Shown here piece by piece: positions 7,412-15,704 of a DNA stretch of 40,007 bases (within the stretch, counting starts at the first letter, position 1; every line of letters starts with the position of its first letter). The DNA lies in assembly GCA_964577985.1 (NCBI GenBank), contig CAZOAR010000025.1, positions 1 through 40,007 on the forward strand, given 5' to 3'. The position numbers were made by a program, and so were the translations under genes. The notes below the pieces were generated by a model. The model did not search any database and had not been told where the DNA came from. It saw only the letters and a list, made by a program, of their open reading frames with translations. The stretch comes from CAZOAR01 sp964577985. Lineage in GTDB: Bacteria; Gemmatimonadota; CAZMKB01; CAZNLH01.

Positions 7412-8791
7412 ATGCGTTTCCGAGGCACCTGTTCTCTGGTAATTCTCTTCGTTGCCATTGCAGGCTATGTCTATTTTGTTGAAATCAGGGGAGGTGCAGA
7501 GAGGACAAAGGTCAAAGCGAACGAGAGCAAGATCTTCCTATTCGACAAGGACGATGTGAACTCTGTATATCTCAAGAATTACGACAACACGTTTCTCCTG
7601 GAGCTGGGGCCATCGGGCTGGGAGATGAAGGAGCCGGTCGAGACCGGAGGGGATGATGGTTTGGTTGACCTGATACTTACCAGCCTGGAGAACTCGAGAA
7701 TTGAGAAAACCGTAATCGATTCAGCGAGTGATCTGGCGCCGTTCGGGCTCGACAAACCGCTTATTGCGCTTTCGATCGCCACTGACGGCACTTGGCGTGA
7801 CACGCTCTATATGGGCGGCCACAATCCCACGCGCTCATTCGTATATTCCCGGCTGTCGGGTCAGAACAAGGTTTTTATTGTACCGGCGGTCCTCTTCAAC
7901 AACACCAGCAAGAAGCTGCTTGCGCTGAGAAATAAGTCTGTTCTCGATTTCAGCAAGGATGAGATTACCCGGGTGTTACTGACGAGAGAGGACGACGCTC
8001 TCCTGTTTGAACGAGATGGAGACAGCTGGGATATCTCAGAGCCGATATCCGTGAGAGGAGATAAGGGGAGAATAGAAAGGGTTATCAACGGGCTGAGCAA
8101 CCTCAAGGCCATTGAGGTGGTGAGTGAAGACGGTGAAGATCTGCATAGATACGGACTGGATCCTCCATGGGGGAGAGTGGATCTTTTCTCGGGTGATAAA
8201 ATGAAAGTGGAGAGCCTGATTCTGGGTAATGCCAGGGCAAGCGGTAATTTATACGTCAAGGACGTGTCCCGTAAACCTGTTTTTGTTGTGCCCCCTCAGA
8301 CTATAAGGCTCATCACCGATGATCTGGAGGCGTTCCGAGACGGGAGGGTGTTGCTGTTTGACAGGGTGGATGTAACAGGAATTACGCTGACCTATCCGGG
8401 GCGGAGCATTACCTGCGAGATGGATGCAGAAGGGAAATGGTATTTCCACAGTGGAGAGGAAACAGCCCGCCTTCCCGCGGACGATTCAAGGATTGACGCG
8501 TTGCTGTCGGATCTTTTCGACCTCAGAGTGGAGGAGTTTGTGGGAGAGGCAGGCTCTTCTCCTGCGGCATACGGCCTGGACGATCCAGCTGCGCTGGTCC
8601 GACTCACCGGCGAGGGCGGGGAACTGGCCGGGCTTGCGGCCGGCAGGACGGGAGAGGATGGCACCTATCTCTATGTGATGAATTCTAGCGAAGACTGGGT
8701 TTATACGGTCAGGAGCGAGCTACTCGACAACATAGTCCTGGGCGCGAATGAGCTCGAGGAGGATAAGAAGGAGAGCCTGGACATTCAATGA
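7412..8791 (+). CDS. DUF4340 protein with three repeated modules
   Basis: This 459-residue protein has one N-terminal helix (CSLVILFVAIAGYVYFV, residues 7-23) and an extracytoplasmic remainder. Three modules of about 130 residues can be read at roughly 40-168, 178-305 and 312-440. Each opens with a strand rich in hydrophobic and acidic residues, passes a W-x-[FIM] strand, and reaches an [FY]GLD[KPD]P turn (near 111, 248 and 388) before an L-x-x-G strand. DUF4340 proteins commonly follow GldG-like genes, as here. The start ATG has AGGAGGTG just upstream; a longer frame from 7334 has no such site. The role is unknown, probably a partner of the ABC complex. Confidence 0.85.
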   Translation: MRFRGTCSLVILFVAIAGYVYFVEIRGGAERTKVKANESKIFLFDKDDVNSVYLKNYDNTFLLELGPSGWEMKEPVETGGDDGLVDLILTSLENSRIEKTVIDSASDLAPFGLDKPLIALSIATDGTWRDTLYMGGHNPTRSFVYSRLSGQNKVFIVPAVLFNNTSKKLLALRNKSVLDFSKDEITRVLLTREDDALLFERDGDSWDISEPISVRGDKGRIERVINGLSNLKAIEVVSEDGEDLHRYGLDPPWGRVDLFSGDKMKVESLILGNARASGNLYVKDVSRKPVFVVPPQTIRLITDDLEAFRDGRVLLFDRVDVTGITLTYPGRSITCEMDAEGKWYFHSGEETARLPADDSRIDALLSDLFDLRVEEFVGEAGSSPAAYGLDDPAALVRLTGEGGELAGLAAGRTGEDGTYLYVMNSSEDWVYTVRSELLDNIVLGANELEEDKKESLDIQ

Positions 8792-8836
8792 TTCATGCCA
8801 GTGGATCTCCCATGAGAATGAGTCCTGTCGACTGAG

Positions 8837-8871
8837 GCCCCGCGAGATGCATCGCGGGGCTCTTGCTTTTT
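8837..8871 (+). terminator. intrinsic terminator of the Gld-like operon
   Basis: GCCCCGCGA (8837-8845) and TCGCGGGGC (8852-8860) form a perfect nine-pair stem with a six-base loop, followed by TCTTGCTTTTT. It lies 46 bases after the DUF4340 stop. Confidence 0.88.
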
Positions 8872-8923
8872 GCAGGCTCTTCCGGCATCTTTCTATGCAG
8901 ACCTGTCAAGGAGGGGCCGAGTT

Positions 8924-9847
8924 GTGATTGGAATTTCTACATCCTGGAGATCGGGTTCGAGCCTCCGCGGGGAGGAACTCGTGGAAGAGTTGCTCTCTCT
9001 GGATGTCGATGGATTGGAGCTCGAGTACAGGATCCCACCAGCCCTTTTCGCGGACATGAGAGAAGCACTCGCGGGATGCAGGGTCTTTAGTATACACAAT
9101 TACTTTCCCGTACCTGACATACTTCTCCCGAGCCAGGGGAGCGGAGATGCTTTCCTTTTGAGCTCCCTTGACGAGGATGAGAGGGAGAAAGCGGTAGATT
9201 TCACAATCAGGAGCCTTCGGGCTGCCTCCGAGCTCGGTGCGGGGTGCCTCGTCCTCCACCTCGGCGAAGTCGACTGCGGTGAACGCGGTCGGGGTCTGGT
9301 AAAGATTTTCAAAGAAAAGGGTGGATGTGACGATTTCAACACGGCCCGCAGCGCGCTTCTCGAGGAAAGGCAATCCAGGGCTGAGGCCTTTCTCGACTGT
9401 CTCTATTCCTCGCTCGAAGGTCTTTTCGAGACAGCGACCGAGACGGGGGTTCTCCTCTGCATCGAGAACCGCTACTACCCTCACCAGATTCCTTCGTTTG
9501 ATGAAGTCGAGAAGATTCTCAAAAGGTTTGAGGGCGCGCCGATAAGATACTGGCACGATGTGGGACATGCGGTTGTACAGGACAGGCTTGGTCTTGTGGA
9601 ACACGGGGAGTGGCTGAAGAAGTATGGTGGAGACCTTGCCGGTATGCATCTTCACGATGTCCGGGGCCTGAGAGACCACCTGGCCCCCGGCGAGGGTGAC
9701 GCGCCACTGGAAGAGATAATGCCTTTTCTGAGCGATGATACGACCGCGATCGTAGAGGTTCATCAGGATGTGGAGGCGAAAGATCTCGAGAGGGGCATAG
9801 AAAAACTGAGGGCGATGGAGAAGGCCTACACCTCGCCCGGTAGTTAG
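8924..9847 (+). CDS. sugar phosphate isomerase/epimerase-like TIM barrel protein
   Basis: About 307 residues with the pattern of the xylose-isomerase-like TIM barrel family (AP endonuclease 2 superfamily). Strands and metal-site candidates appear in order: IGISTSW at the N-terminus, LVLHLGEVD, CIENRYYPHQIPS, YWHDVGHAV, MHLHDVRG with a following DHLAPGEGD, and AIVEVHQD near the end. The Glu, His and Asp residues fit the usual divalent metal site. The GTG start at 8924 has AAGGAGG nine bases before it; the longer frame from 8870 overlaps the terminator. The gene stands alone between a terminator and the mutL promoter. The substrate cannot be told from sequence. Confidence 0.8.
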   Translation: MIGISTSWRSGSSLRGEELVEELLSLDVDGLELEYRIPPALFADMREALAGCRVFSIHNYFPVPDILLPSQGSGDAFLLSSLDEDEREKAVDFTIRSLRAASELGAGCLVLHLGEVDCGERGRGLVKIFKEKGGCDDFNTARSALLEERQSRAEAFLDCLYSSLEGLFETATETGVLLCIENRYYPHQIPSFDEVEKILKRFEGAPIRYWHDVGHAVVQDRLGLVEHGEWLKKYGGDLAGMHLHDVRGLRDHLAPGEGDAPLEEIMPFLSDDTTAIVEVHQDVEAKDLERGIEKLRAMEKAYTSPGS

Positions 9848-9863
9848 GACAGGTCAAAAAGGC

Positions 9864-9901
9864 GTCCCTGCCTGAGAGGGACACTTGATGCGCCAGCGCA
9901 T
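9864..9901 (+). other. two small hairpins after the isomerase gene
   Basis: GTCCCT (9864-9869) pairs with AGGGAC (9877-9882). Just beyond, ATGCGC (9888-9893) is mirrored by GCGCAT (9896-9901). No T-run follows, so this is not a standard terminator, but it may protect the 3' end of the message or end transcription weakly. Confidence 0.3.
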
Positions 9902-9938
9902 GGGAAGAACTCGGGAAACGCCACGACAGCCTCTCATC

Positions 9939-9967
9939 TTGACACGGAATACGGCCTGACATAGGAT
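9939..9967 (+). promoter_or_regulatory. promoter of the mutL operon
   Basis: A perfect TTGACA at 9939-9944 is followed after 17 bases by TAGGAT at 9962-9967, four of six matches to the -10 consensus. Transcription would start about 30 bases before the mutL GTG. Confidence 0.55.
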
Positions 9968-10001
9968 ATGAATAGCCATCTGAGCAGGGGGAATTGCGCG
10001 A

Positions 10002-11768
10002 GTGGAGCATGAATCAGCGAGGATAAGGATCCTTGATTCGAGGACTGTAGGGATGATATCGGCCGGTGAGGTTGTCGAGCGACCCTCCTCGATAGTAAAA
10101 GAATTGGTAGAGAATTCGATCGACGCGGGGTCGTCCAGGATACGGATAGAACTCCAGGACGCCGGGAAGGAACTCATCCAGGTCATGGATGATGGCATGG
10201 GAATGGATGAAGAGGAGATACTCGTCGCCCTTGAAAGGCACGCGACGAGCAAGATAGTATCGTTTCTGGATTTGCAGGAGATTACCACGCTCGGTTTCAG
10301 GGGAGAGGCATTGCCGAGTATCGCCGCGGTTTCGCGTATGGAAATCCTCTCGAAGCCACGAGACCTGCAGAGCGCGTCAAGGGTGATCATCACCGGGGGA
10401 GAAATCACCGGGGAGGAGAAGGCCGCGAGGACGACCGGGACGACCGTGACGGTCAGGGACGTCTTCTACAATACACCGGTGCGGAAGAAGTTCCTGAGGA
10501 CGAAGGGAACGGAGTTGAGAAGGATCATACAGGTTGTAACGGAGATGGCGCTTTCCAACCTGGCGGTATCCTTTTCGTTGTTTCACGACGGAAGGGCGGT
10601 TCTGGAATGCGAAAAGACAGATGACCTGCTGAAAAGGGTCGCTTATCTCTTCTCCAGAGAAGTAGTGACGGGCATGATACCCGTCATGTTCAAACAGGAC
10701 GGCATGGAAGTATATGGGCTCATATCGAGGCCTGAAGAGATAAAGAAGGGGAAGGCGAGGGAATATTGTTTTGTCAACGGGAGAGCGGTAAGATCGCTCC
10801 TGGTAAAGAACTGCGTGAAGAGGGGGTTCAGAGCCACTCTGAAGGCGGGACTGAAGCCCGACTATTTTCTCTTCCTGAAGATTCCGCCCTCAGATGTGGA
10901 TGTCAACGTCCATCCGATGAAGCTGGAAGTGAAGTTCAGGGATGAGGAAAGAATCGCTCACCTGCTCGATGCGTCGGTTTCCCACGCGCTTTCATCCCCG
11001 GACTCCATTCCGTCTTATGGCAGGGGAGAGCCGCCGCTCGGATTCAGAGAACGGGATGAAACTCGATACGGAGCGGAGAGTCAGGACGTTGTGGCGTCCG
11101 AAACAGACGTGGATCAAATGACGTTCCTCTTCTCAAGCGCGGGAAAACCTGGTGCTGCGAAAGAAAGGTCGATCGAATCAGAGAAGCCGGATGACGAGGT
11201 GTACTATCCTTCGATGGTGCAGATCCACAATACGTTTCTGGTTGTGCAGACGAGAAAGGGTATTCTGATCCTCGACCAGCACGCGTCACATGAAAGGGTC
11301 TTGTATGAGAAGCTCATAGATTCTTTTGCGGGGGGCAACCTGACCTCGCAGAAACTCCTGTTTCCCCTTACTTTTCATCTGAGTCCTTCGCAATATTCGA
11401 CTGTTATGGAATATCTTACACTCTTCAGAGCCTTCGGATTCGACATCGAGCCATTTGGCGGAAAATCCATCATTCTGCACTCAACACCCTCTCTCCATCG
11501 TGACTACGAGGCGGAATCGACTTTCAGAGAAATGATTGATGACCTTGCCGAGAGCGCCAGTGTCCACATGAAAGAACATGAATTGATGGCCAGAGTCATA
11601 GCCTGTAAGGCCGCGCTGAAGGCGGGTCAGGCACTGAGCAGGCAGGAAATGTGTGAGCTCTTTGACACCCTCTTCACGACCCGCGTACCAAGTCGAGACA
11701 TACATGGCAGACCGACAATGGTCCAGATTGGAATAGACGAACTGAAAAAACGATTCGAGCGTGGATGA
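10002..11768 (+). CDS. mutL: DNA mismatch repair protein MutL
   Basis: A 588-residue MutL, the ATPase that links MutS mismatch recognition to strand incision. GHKL ATPase motifs are ELVENSIDAGS, DDGMGM, TLGFRGEALPSI and GTTVTVRDVFYNTPVRKKF, all in the first 165 residues. The C-terminal domain contains DQHASHERVLYE starting at residue 425, which fits the DQHA-x2-E-x4-E endonuclease motif, plus ACKAALKAG and a HGRPT motif near the end. This indicates a nicking-type MutL as in bacteria without MutH. No mutS is in the window. The GTG start follows a GGGGGA sequence. Its stop overlaps miaA by four bases. Confidence 0.97.
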   Translation: MEHESARIRILDSRTVGMISAGEVVERPSSIVKELVENSIDAGSSRIRIELQDAGKELIQVMDDGMGMDEEEILVALERHATSKIVSFLDLQEITTLGFRGEALPSIAAVSRMEILSKPRDLQSASRVIITGGEITGEEKAARTTGTTVTVRDVFYNTPVRKKFLRTKGTELRRIIQVVTEMALSNLAVSFSLFHDGRAVLECEKTDDLLKRVAYLFSREVVTGMIPVMFKQDGMEVYGLISRPEEIKKGKAREYCFVNGRAVRSLLVKNCVKRGFRATLKAGLKPDYFLFLKIPPSDVDVNVHPMKLEVKFRDEERIAHLLDASVSHALSSPDSIPSYGRGEPPLGFRERDETRYGAESQDVVASETDVDQMTFLFSSAGKPGAAKERSIESEKPDDEVYYPSMVQIHNTFLVVQTRKGILILDQHASHERVLYEKLIDSFAGGNLTSQKLLFPLTFHLSPSQYSTVMEYLTLFRAFGFDIEPFGGKSIILHSTPSLHRDYEAESTFREMIDDLAESASVHMKEHELMARVIACKAALKAGQALSRQEMCELFDTLFTTRVPSRDIHGRPTMVQIGIDELKKRFERG

Positions 11769-12715
11769 TGAGGGCGCTTGTCCTCGCCGGGCCCACTGGA
11801 GTGGGAAAGAGCCGCATTGCAATCGAGACAGCGGCTATGCTCGGCGGTGAGATCATTTCGGCGGATTCACGCCAGATTTATCGGTCACTTAAGATCGGGA
11901 CTGACAGGGTTGATGCGTCGGAGATGAAGGAAATACCCCACCACCTGATGGGGTTCGTCGACCCTTCTGAAACATACAGCGCCGGACGATTCGCAAGGGA
12001 GGCTTCTGCCGTTATTGAAGAAGTGTGCGGACGAAACAGGGTCCCACTTGTATGCGGCGGCACGGGCTTCTACATTAAATCCCTTCTGGAAGGGTTGTTC
12101 GACGAAGAAGCGGCAGAGGCGGACAGGGACATGTTGCTTGCCGCGAGACGCGAGCTCGAAGGCGAGTTGACACGCATCGGCCCCGAAGTACTTCATCAAA
12201 GGCTGGAATCGGTCGACCCGGAGGCGGCCGCCCGCATTCATCCGCATGACTCCCAGCGAATCGTCAGGGCACTGGAGATCTATGAAGCAACCGGCAGGCC
12301 GTTGTCGTACCACCAGCATAAGCCGGTGGGAAGAGACAGAATGGAGGCTCTGAAAATATGCCTCACGACTCCGAGGGAGAAACTCTACAGCGAAATAGAT
12401 CTGCGTGTTGAAAGGATGTTCGAGAAAGGACTCGTAGAAGAAGTACAGGGTCTGCTGGATGAGGGTTATGGCCCGGACGCCCCCGCATTCGAGAGCCTTG
12501 GCTACAGGGAAGTGGTCAGATACATCGAGGGTTCAACGGACCTTGAAACAGCGGTCCGGGAGATTAAACGCGGCACGCGCCGTTACGCCAAGAGACAGCT
12601 GACCTGGTTTGGTAGACAGGAGGGGTACAGATGGATCACTGTCGGCGAGGGATGTGTGGATGAGATTGTGAGTGGATGGCAGGAGTTCGACGAAAGGATT
12701 CGTGATACTTGTTGA
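11765..12715 (+). CDS. miaA: tRNA dimethylallyltransferase MiaA
   Basis: A 316-residue enzyme that adds a dimethylallyl group to A37 of tRNAs reading codons that start with U. It shows the P-loop GPTGVGKS (residues 9-16), ISADSRQIYRSLKIGT, HHLMGFVDPSETYSAGRF and CGGTGFYIKSLL, all MiaA hallmarks, and the basic KRGTRRYAKRQLTWF segment near the C-terminus. Length is normal. It begins on the ATGA overlap with mutL, a gene pair that is also adjacent in Escherichia coli. Confidence 0.97.
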   Translation: MMRALVLAGPTGVGKSRIAIETAAMLGGEIISADSRQIYRSLKIGTDRVDASEMKEIPHHLMGFVDPSETYSAGRFAREASAVIEEVCGRNRVPLVCGGTGFYIKSLLEGLFDEEAAEADRDMLLAARRELEGELTRIGPEVLHQRLESVDPEAAARIHPHDSQRIVRALEIYEATGRPLSYHQHKPVGRDRMEALKICLTTPREKLYSEIDLRVERMFEKGLVEEVQGLLDEGYGPDAPAFESLGYREVVRYIEGSTDLETAVREIKRGTRRYAKRQLTWFGRQEGYRWITVGEGCVDEIVSGWQEFDERIRDTC

Positions 12716-12720
12716 GTGGT

Positions 12721-13581
12721 ATGCGTGAGGATCCGTTCAAGACACGGAAGACAGATCGACTAATAGATCTCGCCATCCGGGAGGACACGGATGGGGGAGA
12801 CATAACGTCCGAATTGATTTTCGATCCTGATCACCGGTCGGAAGCCGATATTCTGGCGAAAGAGGAAGGGGTTCTGGCGGGGGTGCGCCTGATTGATCTC
12901 ATATATCAGAGGATCTCGGAGTCCGTAAGGTGCGAGATCGTGGCTGGCGACGGGGGAAGAGTTACCGCGGGAGAGCGGATCGCGCGTGTAAGCGGAGAGA
13001 CGCGCTCGATTCTTCTAGGCGAAAGGACTGTCCTGAATTTTCTGCAGAAACTTTCAGGGATAGCCACGTTGACCAGGAGCCTGGTCGACCGGGTCGCGGG
13101 ACGTGGTATCATTCTGCTCGACACGCGCAAGACAACGCCGGGGCTCCGTGCTCTCGAAAAATACGCGGTTAGAGCAGGTGGAGGTATGAATCATCGATTC
13201 GGGTTGTCTGAGATGGTCCTTGTCAAGGAGAACCACATTGCTGCCGCGGGGGGAATCAGTACCGCCCTGGAGAGGGTGGAGGCCGGACAAAGGAGGGGCA
13301 GGAGAGTCGAGGTAGAGGTCAGAGGCCTCGATGAGCTGAAACACGTGTTGAGGTCTGCGGTGGATCGGGTAATGCTCGACAACTTTTCGCCGGAGGAAGT
13401 GCGGGCTGCCATCGAATTGATCGCGCACTCAGGCCGGGATGTAGCAGTTGAGGTGTCCGGGGGAATCAACGGGAGGAACATCGAGTCGTATTGTATCGCC
13501 GGGGTCGATTTCATATCGATAGGCGGCTTGACCCACTCAGCGAAAGCACTTGATATCAGCATGATCATAGAGAGGAAATAG
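12721..13581 (+). CDS. nadC: nicotinate-nucleotide pyrophosphorylase (carboxylating)
   Basis: Quinolinate phosphoribosyltransferase, which makes nicotinate mononucleotide in de novo NAD synthesis. About 286 residues. It begins with REDTDGGDITSEL and carries LLDTRKTTPGLRALEKYA, then GGGMNHRFGLSEMVLVKENH, EVEVRGLDELK, MLDNFSPEEVRAAI and VEVSGGINGRNI, in the order expected for NadC. The ATG at 12721 was preferred; an in-frame TTG at 12709 inside the miaA end adds four residues and has a possible AAGGA upstream. No nadA or nadB is in the window. Confidence 0.96.
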   Translation: MREDPFKTRKTDRLIDLAIREDTDGGDITSELIFDPDHRSEADILAKEEGVLAGVRLIDLIYQRISESVRCEIVAGDGGRVTAGERIARVSGETRSILLGERTVLNFLQKLSGIATLTRSLVDRVAGRGIILLDTRKTTPGLRALEKYAVRAGGGMNHRFGLSEMVLVKENHIAAAGGISTALERVEAGQRRGRRVEVEVRGLDELKHVLRSAVDRVMLDNFSPEEVRAAIELIAHSGRDVAVEVSGGINGRNIESYCIAGVDFISIGGLTHSAKALDISMIIERK

Positions 13582-13583
13582 GG

Positions 13584-14342
13584 ATGGCGGATATCATACC
13601 GCCATTCACTCTTCGTTTCTACGGGTCTGTCACCTCGACCAACGAGATCGCCAGAGACCTTATCACAGAAGATGGATGCGACGGCACGGTTGTGGTGGCG
13701 GACCATCAGACAGAGGGAAGGGGAAGGAGGGGAAGGGTATGGTCCTCTCCACTCTCGATGGGGTTGTGGGCCACACTGATCCTGTATTCGCCGCTCGAAG
13801 CCAGGGAGTTGTTCACCCTCGGTTTGACTGCTGCTGTAGCTTTGAGTAAGGCGATTGAATCCGGATACGGTGCGGCGCCGGAAATACAGTGGCCGAATGA
13901 CATCTACGTGAATGGTCGGAAGCTGGGTGGAATTCTTGTTGAGATCGTAAACAGCGGAGATGGAATAGATTACGCGCTTCTGGGAATGGGCGTCAACCTC
14001 GGCCAGAAGAGATGCGATTTTCCCGAGGAGATACGTGAGACAGCTATCTCCCTCTCTGAAGTTGTGGGGAAGTCTGTAGAAAGGATGGAGTTCATCGGCA
14101 GACTCTTGACTGCTCTCAGAGGTGAGATACGAGCCCTTTATGATGATGGTTTTGAAGGAATAAGGGGCGATTACAGGGATCGTTCCAACCTGCTGAGGAG
14201 GAGGGTTACTATAGTGCTCGACAATGGAACAGTAGAGGGAGAGGTTGTCGATTTTGGTCCCCATGGAGAGTTAATGCTGAGCATCGAAGGGGGACCTGTG
14301 CGAAGCCTCGTTCACGGGGAGGTACATAAAGTATGGCGGTAG
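13584..14342 (+). CDS. birA: biotin--[acetyl-CoA-carboxylase] ligase
   Basis: A 252-residue biotin protein ligase that activates biotin and attaches it to carrier proteins such as AccB. The catalytic signature QTEGRGRRGRVWSSP (about residues 48-62) binds biotin and ATP. QWPNDIYVNGRKLGGILVE and LLGMGVNLGQ follow, and a small C-terminal SH3-like domain ends the protein. There is no N-terminal helix-turn-helix, so it is a single-function ligase and not a repressor. It starts two bases after nadC and overlaps coaX by ten bases. Confidence 0.95.
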   Translation: MADIIPPFTLRFYGSVTSTNEIARDLITEDGCDGTVVVADHQTEGRGRRGRVWSSPLSMGLWATLILYSPLEARELFTLGLTAAVALSKAIESGYGAAPEIQWPNDIYVNGRKLGGILVEIVNSGDGIDYALLGMGVNLGQKRCDFPEEIRETAISLSEVVGKSVERMEFIGRLLTALRGEIRALYDDGFEGIRGDYRDRSNLLRRRVTIVLDNGTVEGEVVDFGPHGELMLSIEGGPVRSLVHGEVHKVWR

Positions 14343-15121
14343 GACGTAGTGGTACCGGCCGGATACTTGGAATAGACATCGGGAACACGCGAACGTGCAT
14401 CGGCATTTTCCGGGATGAGGAGATTGTCGGTCACTGGGGGATTTCCAGCCTTGACAGAAGGGCGGGGGACGAGTACTGGATCTATATTCGAGAGTTCCTG
14501 GCGGATTCAGGAGTCCAGACGGTGGATGGTGTCATAATCAGCTCTGTAGTTCCCAGGCTGACCAGGACATATGTGGGTGTCTGCAGAGACAGGCTCGAGT
14601 GTGACCCTCTGCTCGTGGATTGCACGCTGGACCTCGGAATCAGGCTGTCTGTCGATCGGCCCGGAGAGGTGGGGGGGGATAGAATCGCGAACAGTGTTGC
14701 GGCATGCTCCATTTATGCTACGGACGTGATTGTTGTTGATCTTGGTACGGCCACAACGTTTGATGTCGTCTCTAAGGAGAAGGAATACCTCGGTGGAGTG
14801 ATCGCGCCGGGGATAGAAACCTCCGCGGCACGCCTGATCGACAAGACTGCCATGCTGCCTCAGGTCGGGTTTTCACAACCGGAGTGCGTGATCGGCAGGA
14901 ATACGGAAGATGCTATCCGGTCGGGTCTTTTCTACGGGGCGGTGTGCCAGGTTGATGGCATTGTGGATCGTATTACGTCCGAATGGGCCAGATCTCCACG
15001 GGTAATCGCCACCGGCGGGCTTGCGGGAGTCGTCTCGACCGCGTCCAGGACGATCGCAGAAACGGATCAGTTCCTCACCTTGAAAGGCCTTGAAACCATC
15101 TACTCCAGGACCAGGAAATAG
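14333..15121 (+). CDS. coaX: type III pantothenate kinase CoaX
   Basis: A 262-residue CoaX, the ATP-dependent first step of coenzyme A synthesis that is not inhibited by CoA. Motifs are GIDIGNTRTCIGIF (phosphate 1), DRRAGDEYW, DGVIISSVVPRLT, VIVVDLGTATTFDVV (the catalytic Asp lies in the N-terminal DIGNT), GGVIAPGI and VIATGGLAG. Length fits the family. It overlaps birA by ten bases, a common gene pair because the fused or paired BirA-CoaX order recurs in bacteria. A run of eight G lies at 14671-14678. Confidence 0.95.
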   Translation: MAVGRSGTGRILGIDIGNTRTCIGIFRDEEIVGHWGISSLDRRAGDEYWIYIREFLADSGVQTVDGVIISSVVPRLTRTYVGVCRDRLECDPLLVDCTLDLGIRLSVDRPGEVGGDRIANSVAACSIYATDVIVVDLGTATTFDVVSKEKEYLGGVIAPGIETSAARLIDKTAMLPQVGFSQPECVIGRNTEDAIRSGLFYGAVCQVDGIVDRITSEWARSPRVIATGGLAGVVSTASRTIAETDQFLTLKGLETIYSRTRK

Positions 15122-15139
15122 TTGTCTACCCTGGACAAC
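15121..15139 (+). other. hairpin at the coaX stop codon
   Basis: GTTGTC (15121-15126) and GACAAC (15134-15139) form a six-pair stem with a seven-base loop starting at the last base of the coaX stop codon. There is no T-run after it, so it may stabilise the 3' end or be a weak terminator. Confidence 0.3.
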
Positions 15140-15227
15140 ATTGAGTACGTCTGCGCGGGGAAGAGAGCATGTAGAAGGCGCCTGTGAGGTATTCCCCCGG
15201 TGTCGATGGAAAGATCTGTCAAGGGCC

Positions 15228-15256
15228 TTGACTTTTTGTGTGCGGGTTTATAATAT
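15228..15256 (+). promoter_or_regulatory. promoter of groES-groEL
   Basis: TTGACT at 15228-15233 precedes TAATAT at 15251-15256 by 17 bases; a perfect TATAAT at 15249-15254 overlaps it with a 15-base spacer. Either choice puts the transcription start close to the CIRCE element that begins at 15272. Confidence 0.75.
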
Positions 15257-15271
15257 TATCGCACGATGCCG

Positions 15272-15298
15272 TTAGCACTCAATGTAGTAGAGTGCTAA
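15272..15298. promoter_or_regulatory. CIRCE operator for HrcA
   Basis: TTAGCACTC (15272-15280), nine bases, then GAGTGCTAA (15290-15298) is an exact match to the CIRCE inverted repeat. HrcA binds it and represses chaperonin genes until heat stress. It sits just after the -10 box and before groES, as expected. No hrcA gene is in the window. Confidence 0.97.
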
Positions 15299-15347
15299 CA
15301 ACGCTTGTAACTTATTCTATCACACAGTGTTTAAGGAGGTGTGCGCG

Positions 15348-15632
15348 ATGAAGCTGAAGCCATTGGCAGATCGTGTTGTTGTGAAGCCCCTCGATCCTGA
15401 GGAAGTGAATAAGGGAGGGATAATAATTCCGGATACGGCCAAGGAGAGGCCGCAAGAGGGTGAGGTTGTAGCTATTGGCCCTGGTAAACTTCTCGATTCG
15501 GGCGAGAGGCTCGAGCCGGAGGTGAAGAAGGATGACAAGATCCTCTATGGTAAATACTCGGGGACCGAGGTCACGATCGACGGGACCGAATACCTTATTA
15601 TGAGAGAGGGAGACATCCTGGCCGTAATATAG
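15348..15632 (+). CDS. groES: co-chaperonin GroES
   Basis: A 94-residue GroES that caps the GroEL ring. It opens with MKLKPLADRVVVKPLD, has the mobile loop region around GGIIIPDTAKERPQEGEV and ends ILYGKYSGTEVTIDGTEY then LIMREGDILAVI. The ATG at 15348 has AAGGAGG eight bases upstream; a longer frame from 15327 is not needed. It is the first gene after the CIRCE operator and is followed by groEL. Confidence 0.98.
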   Translation: MKLKPLADRVVVKPLDPEEVNKGGIIIPDTAKERPQEGEVVAIGPGKLLDSGERLEPEVKKDDKILYGKYSGTEVTIDGTEYLIMREGDILAVI

Positions 15633-15670
15633 GGCTGCGGAAGACTATTTCCGGAAGCCACGATATCGTG
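15633..15670 (+). other. hairpin and 12-bp palindrome between groES and groEL
   Basis: GGCT-G-CGGAA (15633-15642) pairs with TTCCG-GA-AGCC (15649-15659). Directly after, CACGATATCGTG (15659-15670) is a perfect palindrome. Both lie in the 72-base gap before groEL. They may mark an RNA processing or stability site, or act at DNA level; neither is shown. Confidence 0.4.
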
Positions 15671-15704
15671 TGGAAAACCAGAGAGCTGGAAAAGGAGTTG
15701 GGCA

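Noticed and set aside
8948..8976. A GGTTCGA-like T-loop suggesting a tRNA
   Set aside because: It falls inside the isomerase coding sequence and no acceptor or anticodon stem can be formed around it.
13191..14264. A 357-codon minus-strand frame over nadC and birA
   Set aside because: It lies opposite two genes with full sets of conserved motifs and shows no protein signature.
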